A stretch of 64,000 bases of DNA from Gremmenia infestans (Eukaryota > Ascomycota > Leotiomycetes > Helotiales > Hamatocanthoscyphaceae). Location of the stretch: assembly GCA_032629725.1 (NCBI GenBank), contig JAFEVB010000027.1, positions 434,001-498,000 on the forward strand. The letters are read 5' to 3'. The position numbers were made by a program, and so were the translations under genes. The notes under the pieces were generated by a model. It had not been told where the DNA came from. It worked only from the letters and a program-made list of their open reading frames with translations, and ran no database searches. Below are positions 11,173 to 24,529 of the stretch, one piece after another (positions within the stretch are counted from its first letter, which is position 1; every line of letters starts with the position of its first letter).

Positions 11173-13766
11173 TTTTGAGAGTACGATTGTTGGAATGGAT
11201 GTAGAACGTATAGTTAGCAGTGAGTGAATTGCGTTGTTGGGTAGCAGAGAGCATTGAGCATTGAGCAAGGTCGATCTGTCGAGGAGGGGATATGGGAGTA
11301 TTCCTGGAGGAGCAAAATAGAAGATGCGGAGGGAAACACGTCCGAAGACGAAAGCAGATGGAAAGGCTTGCTCTTTTCGTGTCGGCAATAAATTGACCTT
11401 TACGATCTAACGATGCTCAAGAATATGCTGGGCGGCATTCATCAAGTGAATGTGGCGGCGAATTCAATATGTGGCAGATTTGGACCATCTTGATATAGGT
11501 ACCTAAGGTAGGTAAGTATGTATTCAGAAACATGAGCACTTATTTCCAACGCTGACAGACATGAAGAAAGCATCATTATCTAGAAGTTTGACCTAGCTGT
11601 TTGAAACAATCAGAGGCACGCGGCACTTCGACAAATTTCTAGTCACTGCAAGTACTTCAGGCTGAGGCATAACATATCACGTACCGTTTCACGAAATAAA
11701 AAAAGCCTTCACGGATCGGAGTATCAAAGCACCTCGCAGTTCCAAACAGAAGACAGTAAACTCAGTAAATAAAAAGAGGAAATTACACCCAGATAAAAGA
11801 TACCTCCATGTGCCCCGGGTAGTACGAAACACAAAAACAAGACTTAAAAAGTATTTAGATACATAAAAAAGTAGCGAAAAGACAATGCCTCTCTTTAGAC
11901 TTCTTTCGCATTTATGAGTGAACAAAAAACAAAATACATTGGTCCCATGGGGCTTATCCCCCTAGCTAAGGGCACCCCCGTACCAATGTCTGTGCAGATG
12001 CTTGCGCCAATGCATGTATGGTTTGTTTGTTGGAAGTTCTTGCTTATTTGGACTTATACATATTCAATATTTCGAATATCCGTCGCCGAAGAAGCTCTTT
12101 GGCTCAGCCGCTTACACCATAATCAATAGCGTTCACTGTAGACGTCTTATAACAACACATGGATCACTCTTAATTGGTATCCTTTCAATTTTTCTGCGAT
12201 CAAGAGAGAGCCTTTCGTGACCTTGTTCGTTCTACTGAAGCATGGGCTTTGACAGCTATATATATCTCCACGATGTTGTTTCTGTCCACTGTATCTTGCT
12301 ATCGTATGACTTGGGGATTAGAGGATGGAGGTGACAGTGCAGTTCGGTCCTAGAAGTATGGGAGTAAACTCTAATCTCAGGAGCGGTGTCGGTGGTAATC
12401 GGATGCCGTTTGTGACAGACCGAGAGAGTCTTGCAGTCAAGACGGGGACGGAAACGGAGAGATAAAACGAGCTGGTTCTGGTTTAGAAGGAACATTGAGT
12501 CAGGTAGAGCATTCCCAACGGGCAAGTGTTAATTCATACGGAGCAATTGGAGAGAGTGAAGGGCGTCCCATGCTGATGCATCAATGGTGATTATCGTTGT
12601 ACAGCCCAAGCTGATGAGTCCGTATGCTGAATCTGAAGTCAGCAGATTGAATCCCCGCAAGCGACTTACCCTATGAGAGGACGATGTGTGCGATTCGGAC
12701 ACCCTAAATCTGAACCTATGAGGTGATCTTAAGACTGAGATTATCACCTTTGCCATCCACTCCTAACAGGAAACCACCGCATTGATTACTGTACCCCGCA
12801 TATACCATTCCTTCGTGGTTTAGTTTTCATTGGGGTCAAATGCTTGCACGTGAGACTAAGAAGGTCACAATCCATCGTAAGACTTTTCCTTCGCTGACGA
12901 CGCCCATCCCATCATCCTGATTCCTGACCCAATTGTACCGTACAATCAAGTACCTCGCTACCGAGAGTAGGATTCCATTACGAAGCTTGTGCTACGGGCA
13001 TTCTAAGAATGGAACAGATTATGCTTAGCCGAGAGCTGTACCCCTGATCTGATTCAGCCTTATACCGGTACACCCACGAGGACGATCGAATCGAAATCAT
13101 CGGACGGAATCATATTAGAAATTGGAATGCGTTTCAGCTGGGGAAACAAGCTTTTCGATAAGCAGAGTCAGACTGGTCAGGCCAATGAAAAGTCTCGCCC
13201 GGGTCGCGGAAAGCTTGAGTGTTTGCTGTGAAGGAGATAAGTTTAGTACATAGGATACGAATTGAGGGCTTACGCAGTTTGACGGAACGTTGCGTTCGCA
13301 ATTCAGATTGAAAGTTTGCATGCTTCATGGAAGTTTGTGGCTCGCCTACCGCCTGCTGTATGTCGTTGATGCGACCAAAATAGGTAGAGAGCGGCGAGAT
13401 TATATCGCGCTCGACACTTGACTAGGTAAAGCAAGTATTCCAAAGTTAAGGGCTGTACATTGATGTTTCATGCCTGAGGGTGTAAAACCCGGGCGTGGAA
13501 TGTGCTGATCCCGTCTTACAACATTTCTCCATCCACAACCTCATGTAACACAAAGAACCACTCACTGGATACGAGTATGAACTGACAAGGATGCTCTCAT
13601 TACGCCGACGGATGATTGCTCTGCTCACTTTTTACGAAGGGGCTGAAACATCCTTCAGACCTAATGATAGACATATAAGAGACTGGAATGCGTGCAGACC
13701 CTCACTCCAATACGCACTCAAATCAACAATAGATTAGTAACTCTTTACTTCACAAAAATAAGAAAT
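11173..13766. other. intergenic region, no supported gene
   Basis: Promoter side of the Myb-like gene and upstream of the secreted-protein gene. A GGTACCTAAGGTAGGTAAG-type motif lies near 11500-11520. Short frames around 12529-12756 and 13115-13330 contain GT...AG-like signals but give only tiny peptides without features. Confidence 0.5.
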
Positions 13767-14285
13767 ATGATCAACATAAAGAACATCCTCGCCATCGTTG
13801 CACTGGCTTCGTTGAGGTAATATGGCTTTCAGGTGCTCAGAGCTCCTAGCACCTTCCAATACTCTATATAAGATTGGTTCTGACAGCTCCGATAGTCTCG
13901 CCCACCCAGGAAAGAGAGATGACGAACACATCACACTCGGCCCTGGGCCCGTTGTTCCCAGCGGCTGCTACACCGCAACCACGACCCTACCTTTCACCGG
14001 GCAGAGTACGTGCAAGAACTGTGCACAGATCAAAGCTAATGAACTGCAGTAAATTGCCCAGAGCAGCCAGTTTGTGGACCTCACCCAGACTGTATTGTGC
14101 AGAAAGAGATCACCGTCTCAGTACCTTGCAAGAACGACAAGTGCCCTGTCACCCCAACTGCGACGGTCACAGCATCCGGGACTTGCCCAACGTGTCAGAC
14201 TGGATGCGCCACGGCCTTTGTGACGACTACTGCCACTACGGGATGCTCGACGACCAGCACTGTCAGCACACCAATTTATTATTAG
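13767..14285 (+). CDS. small secreted Cys-rich protein (134 aa), effector-like
   Basis: Three exons: 13767-13816, 13887-14005 and 14050-14285, with introns of 70 and 44 bp. All junctions keep phase, and the second intron has a GCTAATG branch site. The product starts MINIKNILAIVALASL, a signal peptide with predicted cleavage near residues 20-23. A Lys-Arg at 26-27 is a typical Kex2 processing site. The mature part has ten cysteines (44, 59, 65, 71, 83, 88, 102, 105, 109, 122) and a Thr/Ser-rich C-terminal half likely to be O-mannosylated. I do not recognise a family. Size, signal, Kex2 site and Cys content fit fungal apoplastic small secreted proteins or wall-associated proteins. The gene model is inferred by eye, since no single frame shows the whole protein. 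Confidence 0.7.
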
Positions 14286-14985
14286 CTGAAGAGAAACACT
14301 ACTCTAGTCTGAGATCCATTTCTGGTGACAATTCAACCCCCGCTTGAGGGAAGAAAGATGCTACAAGATGTTGCCACTCCTTTCAGTTCATTTGTTGTTT
14401 AGGAAAGCTTTCTATTTTTTGGGGCAAGGATGCATTCGTTTGGGTATTTGGGGGTAGGAATACTATAGGAAAAAGTCGGAGGGATAACACTTGAAAAAGG
14501 CTTTTTGACTTCGCGCGGCTTCTTATGCATGACTTCGAGTGTGAACATCCAGCACCGATGGCAATTTTACTTCTGACGAAACTGTAAAAGATTTTCATAG
14601 CCAATGCTTCTTTGCCAACTGACTATCTAAATGGGAAGTCTTTATATGACGCGTTCTCGGACTCGAGACGAGACTACTCATCATGAACCGTGGGCAACTA
14701 CATAACTCAAGAAAAGCCTAGTGAAGACTACGATGAAATCAGGAAAGCAGATAAGAATTGCAATGAGTGAAGCAAACCGAAAAAAAATAGAGAAGGTGAG
14801 TGAGCAAGACGGTAAAAAGGTTGCCGGTGAGCCTAAATAGGAAGGGTACTATCACGTGTGGGCGACGCTAAAATTCCCCGCAACGCACATTTAAATCTCG
14901 CGAAGTTCTCAAACAAATTCAACGATAACAACTACGCAAATCCTCACCATTAGAATACCCAAAATTCTACTGGAAGACTGTCATC
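14286..14985. other. intergenic region with uL1 promoter
   Basis: Promoter and 5' leader of the ribosomal protein gene downstream. A CACGTG core sits near 14854. No gene was seen. Confidence 0.55.
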
Positions 14986-15827
14986 ATGTCGAAAATCACA
15001 GTCGGTACGCAACCCCCTCTACTCCGCTCCTTCGCGCCTTCTAAGACGAGCATTTGCTGATAAGTTTGCCACAGCCGGAGTGCGTACCAACGTCCAGAGT
15101 CTCCTCGAGTACTCTCTCGAGACCAAGAAGAGGAACTTCCTCGAAACCGTCGAGCTCCAAATCGGCCTCAAGAACTACGATCCCCAGCGTGACAAGCGTT
15201 TCTCCGGAACTGTTCGTCTGCCAGTTGTCCCCCGCCCCGGCATGAGCATCTGGTACGTCAATTGAGATAGATACAGGGAGGATTGCGATGGATGGGTTTC
15301 AGCTAACACGGGCATAGCATTCTCGGTGACCAGCATGATATCGATCGTGCCAAGCACGGTGGAATTGACGCCATGTCTTCCGACGATTTGAAGAAGCTCA
15401 ACAAGAACAAGAAGTTGATCAAGAAGCTTGCCCGCAAGTACGATGCCTTCGTCGCTTCCGACACTCTTATCAAGCAGATTCCTCGTCTCTTGGGTCCCGG
15501 TCTTTCCAAGGGTAGGTCTTCACCTGATCTTATATTTCACGAGTGCAAGCTAATTCCTTCATAGCTGGTAAATTCCCTACCCCGGTCTCCCACAACGAGG
15601 ATTTGAGCAACAAGATCAACGAAGTCAAGTCGACCATCAAGTTCCAATTGAAGAAGGTCTTGTGTATGGGTGTTGCTGTCGGAAACGTTGGCATGACTGA
15701 GGACCAGTTGATCTCCAACATCATGTTGGCCATCAACTACCTCGTCTCTCTCTTGAAGAAGGGATGGCAAAACGTTGGCAGCTTGACCATCAAGGCATCT
15801 ATGTCTCCCCCCAAGCGCCTCTACTAG
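14986..15827 (+). CDS. RPL1: 60S ribosomal protein L10a/L1 (uL1), 217 aa
   Basis: Four exons: 14986-15004, 15075-15252, 15318-15511 and 15565-15827; all junctions are in phase. The product starts MSKITVAGVRTNVQSLLEYS. It carries hallmark uL1 segments such as NFLETVELQIGLKNYDPQRD, GDQHDIDRAK, LARKYDAFVASDTLI, IPRLLGPGL and KAGKFPTPV, and ends SMSPPKRLY. The length of 217 aa equals the usual eukaryotic size. It forms the L1 stalk of the large ribosomal subunit and binds 25S rRNA near the E site, acting in the cytosol. The very short first exon (six codons plus one base) and a 70-bp first intron are typical of fungal ribosomal protein genes, where early introns often carry regulatory weight. Confidence 0.97.
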
Positions 15828-17567
15828 ATTATGGACCTGTTGTTACGCACTCTTTGGTGAGATGCCTACACAGAACGGCGAACATTGCTTGTAGCTAGCT
15901 AGACTAAGAATCCACAACCATGCAATGTCCATACTTGCTGCACGTTGTGATACGGTATGACAAGCTGTGAATATGCAATGTTCATGTAAAGTGTAGGACC
16001 TATGTACTTAAGGTATGGTCGTCTTAAAGCCGGTCAGACCAATCTCGAGGAGACTTTCCTGCGTTGCATACACCATATCTTCGGGCCATCAAGATCACCG
16101 AATGGCATAGGAACACAGAATGTCCACGACGTTGTCGAATGCATGCACATGGATGGGACATCTTCACGATGGCGATTCAAATAACAAGCACGAGAAGAGC
16201 GAGCTCAGCGCTCCGAAAGAATCCGTCCTCCACACAGCAGAACACAGCACACAATACACAACATCTAAACCCGAGCATCATCTCCATCTCCACATCTGAT
16301 TCTTGATCCAATCTCACTCACCCCCTTCATCCATTACAGAGTCTACAAGTATGACATTGTATCATTCATTACAAAGATATGTCGATGCGGCCCCACAGTC
16401 AACGTCCAAGAGTATCGGCGTCGTCGGCTGGTAGGAAAGAGCTGCACCTTTGATCGAGGGAGCCGGGAACGGAGGAAGACCCATATGTGTTTCTTGCAAT
16501 GAAGCAAGGAACCGCGAATAACCCTCAGCAGCCACCGTAGTGGAGCCCCCAGAGTAAAAATGTTATAAGTATTAATTATAACCTCTACTGATGATGGAGA
16601 AGAAAAGAGGATTCTGCGAAAGGCGAGCGGAGGTTTTGTAGGAATTTTCTGTTAGCGCCGTTGTGTGGGGTTACGTAAGAAGTCAGGTGCTTTTGGGTCC
16701 CATATTTATAAGGAGCGGTTGTTTGGAGTTAGAGCAAACTGCTTGGATTGGGGGAGACAAGCGAGAGAGAGAGAGAGAGAGAGCGAGTCTCTGGTCTGGA
16801 CTGGACTCTAGAGTGAAAGCAAGAGCACAATGTTACGACAGTCTCCTGCGACGACAAGTCCCGAAGACTCGACATTTAACCTATGCAGCATCTATCTGCA
16901 TGACGAGAATTCAAGAGCATGGCATGTCAATAACCTGCAGCATGCCGTTGAAACATCCCATATCCAAGTCCAGTCCACCCACGTTGTACTCGTACTGCCT
17001 CGCAAGCTTCCCCAGAACCAGCCTTATGGCTCCTCCAATGTGCAAGGTAATGTACCGCTACATGCACGCGGCTCATTTGATTGAGGTCTTGGGATGAGGA
17101 TGAAAATCAAAATGAAGCTTGGAGTCAAGCCATTCAGAATGTTGGAGTTTCTCTTGGGTAAGGGAATAACGTAATCGTCAGTGCGGGTCCGGTCCGGATA
17201 CAGCAGTACGGCACAACCAGACTTGAACTTTTCTTCCGAAGTTCGAACGACGGTTAGTGTAGGGCGTCATTTGCATCCTCCTCATCTTGGTTTCGATACA
17301 CACATCTGAAAAGTACATACATACCTACTCCCTGTGATGCCCTTCACCATGTACTGTGACGCCCGTCTCCCCCTTCTTACTAGTTCAACTTGCATGCTGT
17401 GATGGACGGCAGGGGCTTGGTACTCTTTCCCTTATACGGTCGAATGTCCCTCCCACCTTTGCAGTTTCTGCTTTTCTGCTTTTCTGCCTGACATCCTGGT
17501 TTGCGCTTTGAGATAATATTGACTCCATATTTTGGATTCTCCCATAATCTTACAATCTTCCATCACT
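15828..17567. other. intergenic region, no supported gene
   Basis: Downstream of uL1 and promoter side of the MFS gene. Contains a GA microsatellite (16763-16785). The frames at 16663-17097 overlap in two phases and show no domain. Confidence 0.55.
16763..16785. repeat. GA microsatellite
   Basis: An uninterrupted (GA)n run read directly from the sequence. Confidence 0.85.
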
Positions 17568-19508
17568 ATGTCTCTCGAAACTCCTCCAGAAGTTGGGGTT
17601 GCTCCCAGGGGCAATACAGCTAGATCAAGTCATCTCAATAGCAACAAGAATAATACTTCCTCCTCAACTTCCACACCTCTTTCCAATTCTCACGATAATG
17701 TTTTGGGTCATGTCATTGAAGGTGCACCCGCGGCACAGTGCCAGGAAGAAATCACGAGGACCTCGACTCTCGGACCTGGGAAGAAAGAACGACAACAACG
17801 AGATAATTCATCACCTGCTGTTGAAGAATCCGCCGAAGCTAGGCTCGAGCGTTTAGGAAGGCAGAGACCAGAGGCTTTTGACTCGATCTGGGCAGAAATT
17901 GGGTTTGTCTTTTCCATATCCATGTCACAGGTCCTTTCCGTAAGTCAACATCAACCCTCCAATGGCTACTGAGCAATTGCTAATGACTACCAGGAATACT
18001 TTGTGTCTGGATTTACAGTCATTCTACCCACTCTAGTCACAGACTTGCATATCCCAGTTGCCTCCTCAACATGGCCAGCAAGTGCCTTTTCATTGACCGT
18101 TGCGTCTTTCCTCCTGATCTTTGGGAGGGTAGCCGATATGAAAGGAGGCTACCCTGTATACGTCGCTGGACTTGCCTGGCTTACTCTTTGGAGTTTGATC
18201 GCTGGCTTCTCTGTCAACGATATCATGCTCAACTTCTGTCGTGCGCTTCAGGGGCTCGGCCCCGCTGCATTCCTGCCCTCCAGTATAATGATTCTCGGAA
18301 GTACCTACCGACCTGGTCCGAGGAAGAATCTTGTTTTTAGTATATATGGCTCTTGTGCCGCAACAGGATTCTTTGTAAGTCCCTACACTTATTCCGAATG
18401 TAAAGGGATAATGCTAATTTAGAGTCTCCCCTTGGTACAGATTGGTATATTTTTCGCCGGAGTGGCTGCCGAGTATACTAGATGGGGATGGTACTTTTGG
18501 ATCGGCACGATATTGACAGCCATTACAGCCGTAACGTCATATCTTTGCATACCTTCCGATATCACGGAGAAGCGAAATGCGCCTATTCAGCCTAAGATGG
18601 ATTGGCTGGGTGGGACACTTATTGTTTGCGGCTTGATCCTGTTTACATTTGCGCTCATCGATTCCTCGCACGCCCCGCAACAGTGGAAGACGCCTTACAT
18701 CTACGTTCTGTTCATCATCGGCTCGTTATTGCTTCTCTGCGCCGCATACGTCGAGACATTCGTCGCGTCCCAACCGCTACTTCCAGCCTCGCTATTCAAA
18801 GTTCCCCGCATGCCAGCTCTCATTTTCGCTCTGCTGCTCACCTACGGCTCCCTAGGCATCTTCCTCCTATACGCCACCTTCTACATGGAGAACATCATGG
18901 GCGCCACACCTCTACAAGTAGTAGCATGGTACGTGCCCATGGCTCTCGGTGGCTGCATGATCGCCACGTTCGGCGGCTTCGTCCTGCACCTACTCCCCGG
19001 AACAGTCCTAATAATCATCGCCGGCGTATCCTGGATCATCGCGCCCCTGCTCTTCGCCATCGCGCCCCAGGGCGCCAGTTACTGGGCCTACATATTCCCC
19101 GCCATGATTTGCGCCACCGTGGGCGTCGACATCACGTTCAACGTGGCCAATATCTTCATCACGACCTCCCTTCCGCGGAAACAGCAGGGGCTGGCAGGCG
19201 CGGTGATTATGCTGTTGCTGCATCTTGGCATAGCGGTTTTTCTTGGATTCGGGGATATCGTGAATACGTATACGGTAGCGAGACTGGGGGTGCGCGAGAG
19301 CTATCATGCGGTGTTTTGGTTCGAGGTTGCGTGTGCGGCTATGGCGTTAACTATACTGGTGCTTTTTGTGAAGATTAAGAAGGCGGAGAGTGAGCTGACT
19401 GTTGAGGAGAGGGAGGAGATGGAAGCGATGGAAGCGATGGCTGGTGATAATGCGGTGAAGAAAGAGAGTGGGGGAAACAAGGCTACTGACGTTGAGGCGG
19501 GATTATGA
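17568..19508 (+). CDS. MFS transporter, DHA2/ATR1-like (606 aa)
   Basis: Three exons: 17568-17939, 17994-18374 and 18441-19508, with introns of 54 and 66 bp in phase 0. A hydrophilic N-terminus of about 115 residues precedes the membrane part, which starts near residue 116 (EIGFVFSISMSQVLS, EYFVSGFTVILPTL). An MFS loop motif, LIFGRVADMKGGYP, is at 165-178, and RALQGLGPA is at 207-215. About 14 hydrophobic segments are seen, followed by an acidic/lysine-rich cytoplasmic tail. This is the plan of fungal DHA2 drug:H+ antiporters related to yeast Atr1 (aminotriazole/boron efflux). It likely exports small toxic compounds at the plasma membrane. Substrate cannot be told from sequence. It stands alone, with no biosynthetic neighbour. 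Confidence 0.88.
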
Positions 19509-21423
19509 CAGATAGATGCGATGTACGACTAGATACAGATGTAGATGCAGATACCCAACTTCATGCTTTTACTCAGCCCTTAGCAGAGGAGCTTGCTTTT
19601 TTTCAAGTATATACTGACCAGCTTGAGGAAGATGGCACACTGTTTCGTATCCGAGACTCCTTTCAGTGAGGAAACTATAGCTATAGCCAGTCCAGTCTGA
19701 TAGAATAATAATACTTCGATATCTATCCACACACCAAAACACCCTTTAATCAGTCAGTCTTCCTTTCTCTCTCGTATCACGTGCTATACCTGCATACCTA
19801 TATCTCTCAGCCGAATATCTCATTCAATTCCTCGAAAAGGCCACTGTTTCTCTATTGCATATATTCCATCCCCGCAGTCTAAGACTCAAGCAGATTTCCT
19901 GATATTTCACTGAACCTACCTGTTTTGTATAAATACTCGTGACCTGGAAATACAGCGAGCAAGCGGCTCGGTCGGGTATTAATTATACTTTCGGGTACTA
20001 CTGTACCTATAGCGCAATGCAAGGTAAAAGCTAGACCCCGCAATCGAGATATGCTATGCTATTATTGGAATACCCTGATTTCCCTAGGTAAGGTAGGTAC
20101 TTGTGACTCCTTGATATTATATCTACCTACCTACATAACCCCTCTCTCTTTCTTCTATTCCTTTCCTCCTATCTCCTTCCCTAAATCCCGATCATGCATC
20201 TCACAGATTTTTCTTCCATTCTCTCATTTCAATAATTCCATCAGCAGATATCTAGAAATCCTCGAACATGCGCAAAATAAATGTCAAAACGATATGAATC
20301 GCCTCGTACGCCTTTTTTGAGCTTCCTTGCTTTAGGGGGTTCCGAGTAGTACATACATACTGCAACGAAGATACGCACCGGAAATAGAGTGGCTAAAATA
20401 AGTCTAAGACATGTCGTGAATCGCGGTTGTTAATGGGTTTGTTTTTGATGGATGTTCGTGGTTATGTATGAATGAATGATGGGAAATACAATGCAATGCT
20501 CACTTCTTTCTTTCTTTCTTTTACTTCCGACATCCATCCATGCAACTCACTTACACTCACTAACAGCACAGATCCCTCTCCCTCTCTCACACACCCATCC
20601 AGACACCCCCTTTATACTCTAGAATCCGCCGCCTCGGATTCTTTCTTCCTCTCCCCTAGCATAGCATAGCTCTGAATATGGATATATGAATGATGAAGGA
20701 TGGGCAGGGGAGAGGCGGGGGGCTAAAAGGAAGTAAGTTAAGGTTGGAAGTAGGTAGTTTTCCTATACTGGGTATGCTATGCTATATGAAATGAAACTCC
20801 GGTTCTTTCAGAATACCATATATGTATGTATACTCATTTAAACTTGAAATTGAAGGTTCGTATGAGTATGAGGGTTTGTTTGTATATAACTACCGTAAGT
20901 AGCTTTGGATTGATTGACCACTTGATCAACTAAATCTAGAAAAGCGTAACGTGGCGTGGGGACTTATAATTCTATTCCCATTACCACCTCCAGATAAGCT
21001 TACTCTGTATAACAAAGAGATATCACTCGCCCGCCGTAGGGTCAATAGTAAAGATAAAAGAAAAGATAGATGAATAAGTGGTTTTTAGGGAAAACCTCAA
21101 GCTATATACGTCACGCATAAGAGCGAGCTACGGAGTAAGGTACATGAGTACTTACTCACCTAGAGTTGCGCCGCGCTGTTGAAACGTGGGGACACTAAGA
21201 CCGGAGGATGAGGCAGGGCTAAGTGCGGAAGAGGCTGACAAGTACAAGTAGAGTATAAGTGGGGGGTTTGGAATGACAGATAGCGAGTATTAGATGTTGA
21301 TGAAAGAGACAAGAGACACGAGAGAGAGAGGAAGGGAGAAAGTGAAACTATTCACAGAAATCCTTTTCACAGCAATAAAAGCCACCTGCTCATAATTACT
21401 TTACTTCATTATATCTACCATTA
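19509..21423. other. intergenic region between MFS and SMP3 3' ends
   Basis: Convergent 3' regions of the MFS gene and SMP3. A/T-rich, with repeated GGTAGGTA/CCTACCTA motifs (20085-20140) and CT-rich stretches. No supported gene. Confidence 0.55.
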
Positions 21424-23244
21424 CTAATTCTTACAATCCTTCGTCACCCTCCACGCAGCCAAGCCCCTCCTGCCTATAACCCTCTTCAGCGTAGGCCAGA
21501 ACCCATCGTCCCCGAACTCTAGATCATCTAGATTCAGATGCTGTGTATGCCGCCACACCTCCTGGAAATGCAGATGCCCGTCCATTTTCGGAACGTAGAT
21601 GTCCAGAAATGTCGCGGATACGGGCGCGATCAGATACGTCCCTTCTGTCTCTTCTAGATATGCCGTAGCGTTCGTAGAAGGCTTATGACACGTCGCTAGC
21701 GCCCCGACTTCCCTCAGCATCGATGGACCTTTCATACCCATAATATCATGAGTCCTCAAGACCTCATTCTTCCCGTTCAAGAGCCATATGGGCGGGCTAT
21801 AAGTCTTCCACCAGATCGCCTGCGTCGCATCTGGTTGTTTACTCAAGAAGACTTGAGTTGGGATGATGCCTCCTTGATGGTACACGCCCATCAGGAGGCC
21901 GAAAATTACATTAAAAGCAATCCAGAGACCGGCCCAGATGCGCAAGTGTGTTTTGTTTTTCGGTAGTTGTACAGAGGAGAGTATTAGTGGGATTGTGGGG
22001 AGGAGGAAACGCGCCTCCTGGTGCTGGAATATAGAGAGGACGAGGACGCCTGATATTGCGGAGTACAAGCGCAGAGATAGATGTGGGCGGAAGAAAACAA
22101 GGAGGGCTGCTGGCCCGATGAGAAGTGGGAGATTGAAGAGGACGTGTTGGTACCATGGGTGTAAGCCATGTGTAGCCAGATTGCTTGCTTGAAGGTTGTA
22201 GTTGAGATTGTTGAGAGGAGTGATCGTGGGATGTGAGAATAGGTAGGACCAGGTGATTGAGTGATCGGTGTAGAAAGTGGTGTCCAAGTAAATCGCAACA
22301 AAGCTAGTAAGAAGGGCTGAAAGTACGGCAGCAACCAAAGCAAGAGGTCTGTAGATTGGTAAGTAATTGATTTCTAGACCAGGACTGGAGGAACAAACCT
22401 CTTGAAAAAATGGGGTATCAAACGAAGGCCAGGTATTAGAAGAAATGCGGGGAATGTGATTCGGTTGAAGATTCCGAAAACTACAACAAAGGCAAGAATA
22501 GCTGATGCGAAGGAATTGGATCTCTGCTGTGCGAGTTAGCATGAGTCTCGAGCTCAAGAGGAACCCCCTACCTTATTTTCCGTGATCCTCTGAATTAAAA
22601 TAAGACTCCAGGCCACAGCAAGAGTCTCTATAGAATTCGAGAATGTATGCGTCTGATATGTCCAGGTAACGTAAGACGATGCGACAAGGATAACTGCGAT
22701 TTTCCGGTGCCGTGGGGATTGAACCAGTTCATGAATTGCCCAATCCTCCAACACAAAGCTCAACACAAACATCAAGACTCGTAAGGTCCAGAAGACAACG
22801 ACCGGTGGTATCTCCCCATCATTTCCATTCCCTATCCACAACCATCTGAGGAGGAGCATCGGCAGACCGTAAATAGGCCATAATGGAAAGACGCTTCGAA
22901 TTGGATCGTCTGAGGTAAATTCCCAGGTTAATCGGACAGGATAACTGAAGATTTGGCCTGCGTAGAAGCAGTGAGTTAGCAGATGAGCCGTGATTTGATA
23001 CAAGCAGGATGGAAAAGTCAACGTGGCAGCATTCTCGCATGCGCCGAGCGCAATCCCCAGGCATACATGGACTTTGCAGATGTGCCAAAAAAAACTCTAC
23101 AGCTTCCTGGAACAGCTTGAAGACCTGTCACATACCTGCGATGACCTCGGGGCCTTGGAAGTTTTCATCGGGGTGAAGATAACTCGGCGATAAAGCAAAA
23201 TAGAGACGGACGAGAACGAGCAACAGATAAGCGCGCCTCCACAT
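21424..23244 (-). CDS. SMP3: GPI mannosyltransferase 4 (Smp3), 515 aa
   Basis: Four exons: 23244-23136, 22957-22572, 22526-22399 and 22348-21424; introns are 178, 45 and 50 bp and all junctions are in phase. The third exon may begin at 22526 or 22523 because the acceptor is a tandem CAGCAG. The N-terminus MWRRAYLLLVLVRLYFALS is followed by the GT22 signature HPDE (24-27) in [20 protein letters not shown]. Further family segments are SDDPIRSVFPLWPIYGLP, FGIFNRITFPAFL and IFQHQEARFLLPTIPLI. It is a multi-pass ER enzyme that adds the fourth mannose to GPI precursors from Dol-P-Man, which is needed before ethanolamine-phosphate transfer in fungi. Length agrees with the family (about 500-600 aa). 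Confidence 0.93.
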
Positions 23245-24529
23245 GTTGTTGAACTATGGCATTCGAATGGAGCATTGGCAGAAAGGCATCCGAATGGGGG
23301 GAGGGAGAAGGAGAATTTTAAACAAGGGCATTTGTAGAAGTTGATGCTTGGTCTCAATCAAACGATTCAGCCGGAAACAGCTTTGCCAGTCGCGTTGCTT
23401 GTCACGCTATTGCAGGGATGAGGCTGACGGAAGTCAACGCTTTCGGACTTGGAAGTTCAGGGGCTTTTCACGAATCTATTAATATATCATTAAGATTGTG
23501 CTCACTTAGTATTGATTAAAAAGCGCGAAATAATAGGTACAGTACGGTATTTAGGAATAAAGAAGAAGGGAAGATTTAAAAACAAATGATGGTATCTTTG
23601 TCAGACTTGCAAGATCTCTGGTCTGGCTAAGCTAAGCTAGGTCGATATCCAAGATAAGGAAGGCATGCAAGCTCTTAAAGTGTGCAGCATCGCAAGGCTG
23701 CGCTGCTTTCGGCCGAATGTTTCTTTACTCCGTCTCCGTATACTTTGGCCAGCCTTGACCACGTGACCTCGGTTTGCATTCCTTGCCCTGTTCATGAGAA
23801 GTTGGCTTGGCTTACCTAAGCTGGAAGAATCTAGCTTACCTAAGCTGGAGTGGAGGCAGAGAGACAAGACACCAGAGACAAGGCTGAATGTACAGAGAGA
23901 GGGTCAAAAGTGGAGCTTCTACCTAATTGTCGTTTTTCGATATCAAACATTAACGTACTATACCGATGCTTGTTTGTCACTGTGAGTCAGGCAGCCGCAA
24001 AGGGCAATCTGCCAACCTACCAACCTGGACTTTCTAACCTCGACTGCAATTATTAACAAGATGATTGAGGTTCTGCCTGAAGAATGGTGGTATAAATTTA
24101 GTTCCATTTCTACGTCGATTTATTGAATCCTCGTAGTTCTCTGACGTTCAACCACTTAGTCTTGCGTAAAAGCATAATAATACGAGGCTGATTTGTATCG
24201 CACCTTTGCATTCACCTTGACTTAAATATATTCTGACTGCAAACAACCAATTCTTTGATTCACAGATGCTGTTAATGGAAGAAGTCCTTTCACCCATTCA
24301 CACCTCCCCGAGTCCCCATCCAGTCATATCGGCCTGCGGTCGCTTAAGTGGAACAAGGCACCAACGCGCGCTACTCATACTTAAGCTTCCCGCGACCTCC
24401 TACAAATCCCTCCTTCCTCCACATCCATTTCCCAAACCACCACGACTTCTTGATCACCACCACATCGCAGATCTTTGAACCAGCACCTTCAATACCCTTT
24501 ACACAAAAAAATAATCTACATCACTCGAC
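23245..24529. other. divergent promoter region SMP3/SKP1
   Basis: Promoters of SMP3 (minus) and SKP1 (plus). It holds two copies of a 16-bp direct repeat (23810-23825 and 23834-23849). No supported gene. Confidence 0.55.
23810..23849. repeat. 16-bp direct repeat, two copies
   Basis: GCTTACCTAAGCTGGA occurs at 23810-23825 and again at 23834-23849, a 24-bp period. Each copy contains AGCTTACC/CTAAGCT partial dyad symmetry. It could be a regulatory site or a small tandem duplication. Confidence 0.8.

Noticed and set aside
12529..12756. 75-aa minus-strand frame with GTAAGT inside
   Set aside because: The implied intron would be about 36 nt, too short, and the peptide has no recognisable features.
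13115..13330. Minus-strand frames with a GTAAGC...CACAG intron-like gap
   Set aside because: Splicing yields only a 47-residue peptide without features.
16663..17097. 144-aa plus-strand frame
   Set aside because: Begins in a GA microsatellite environment, with no domain and competing frame 16830-17084.
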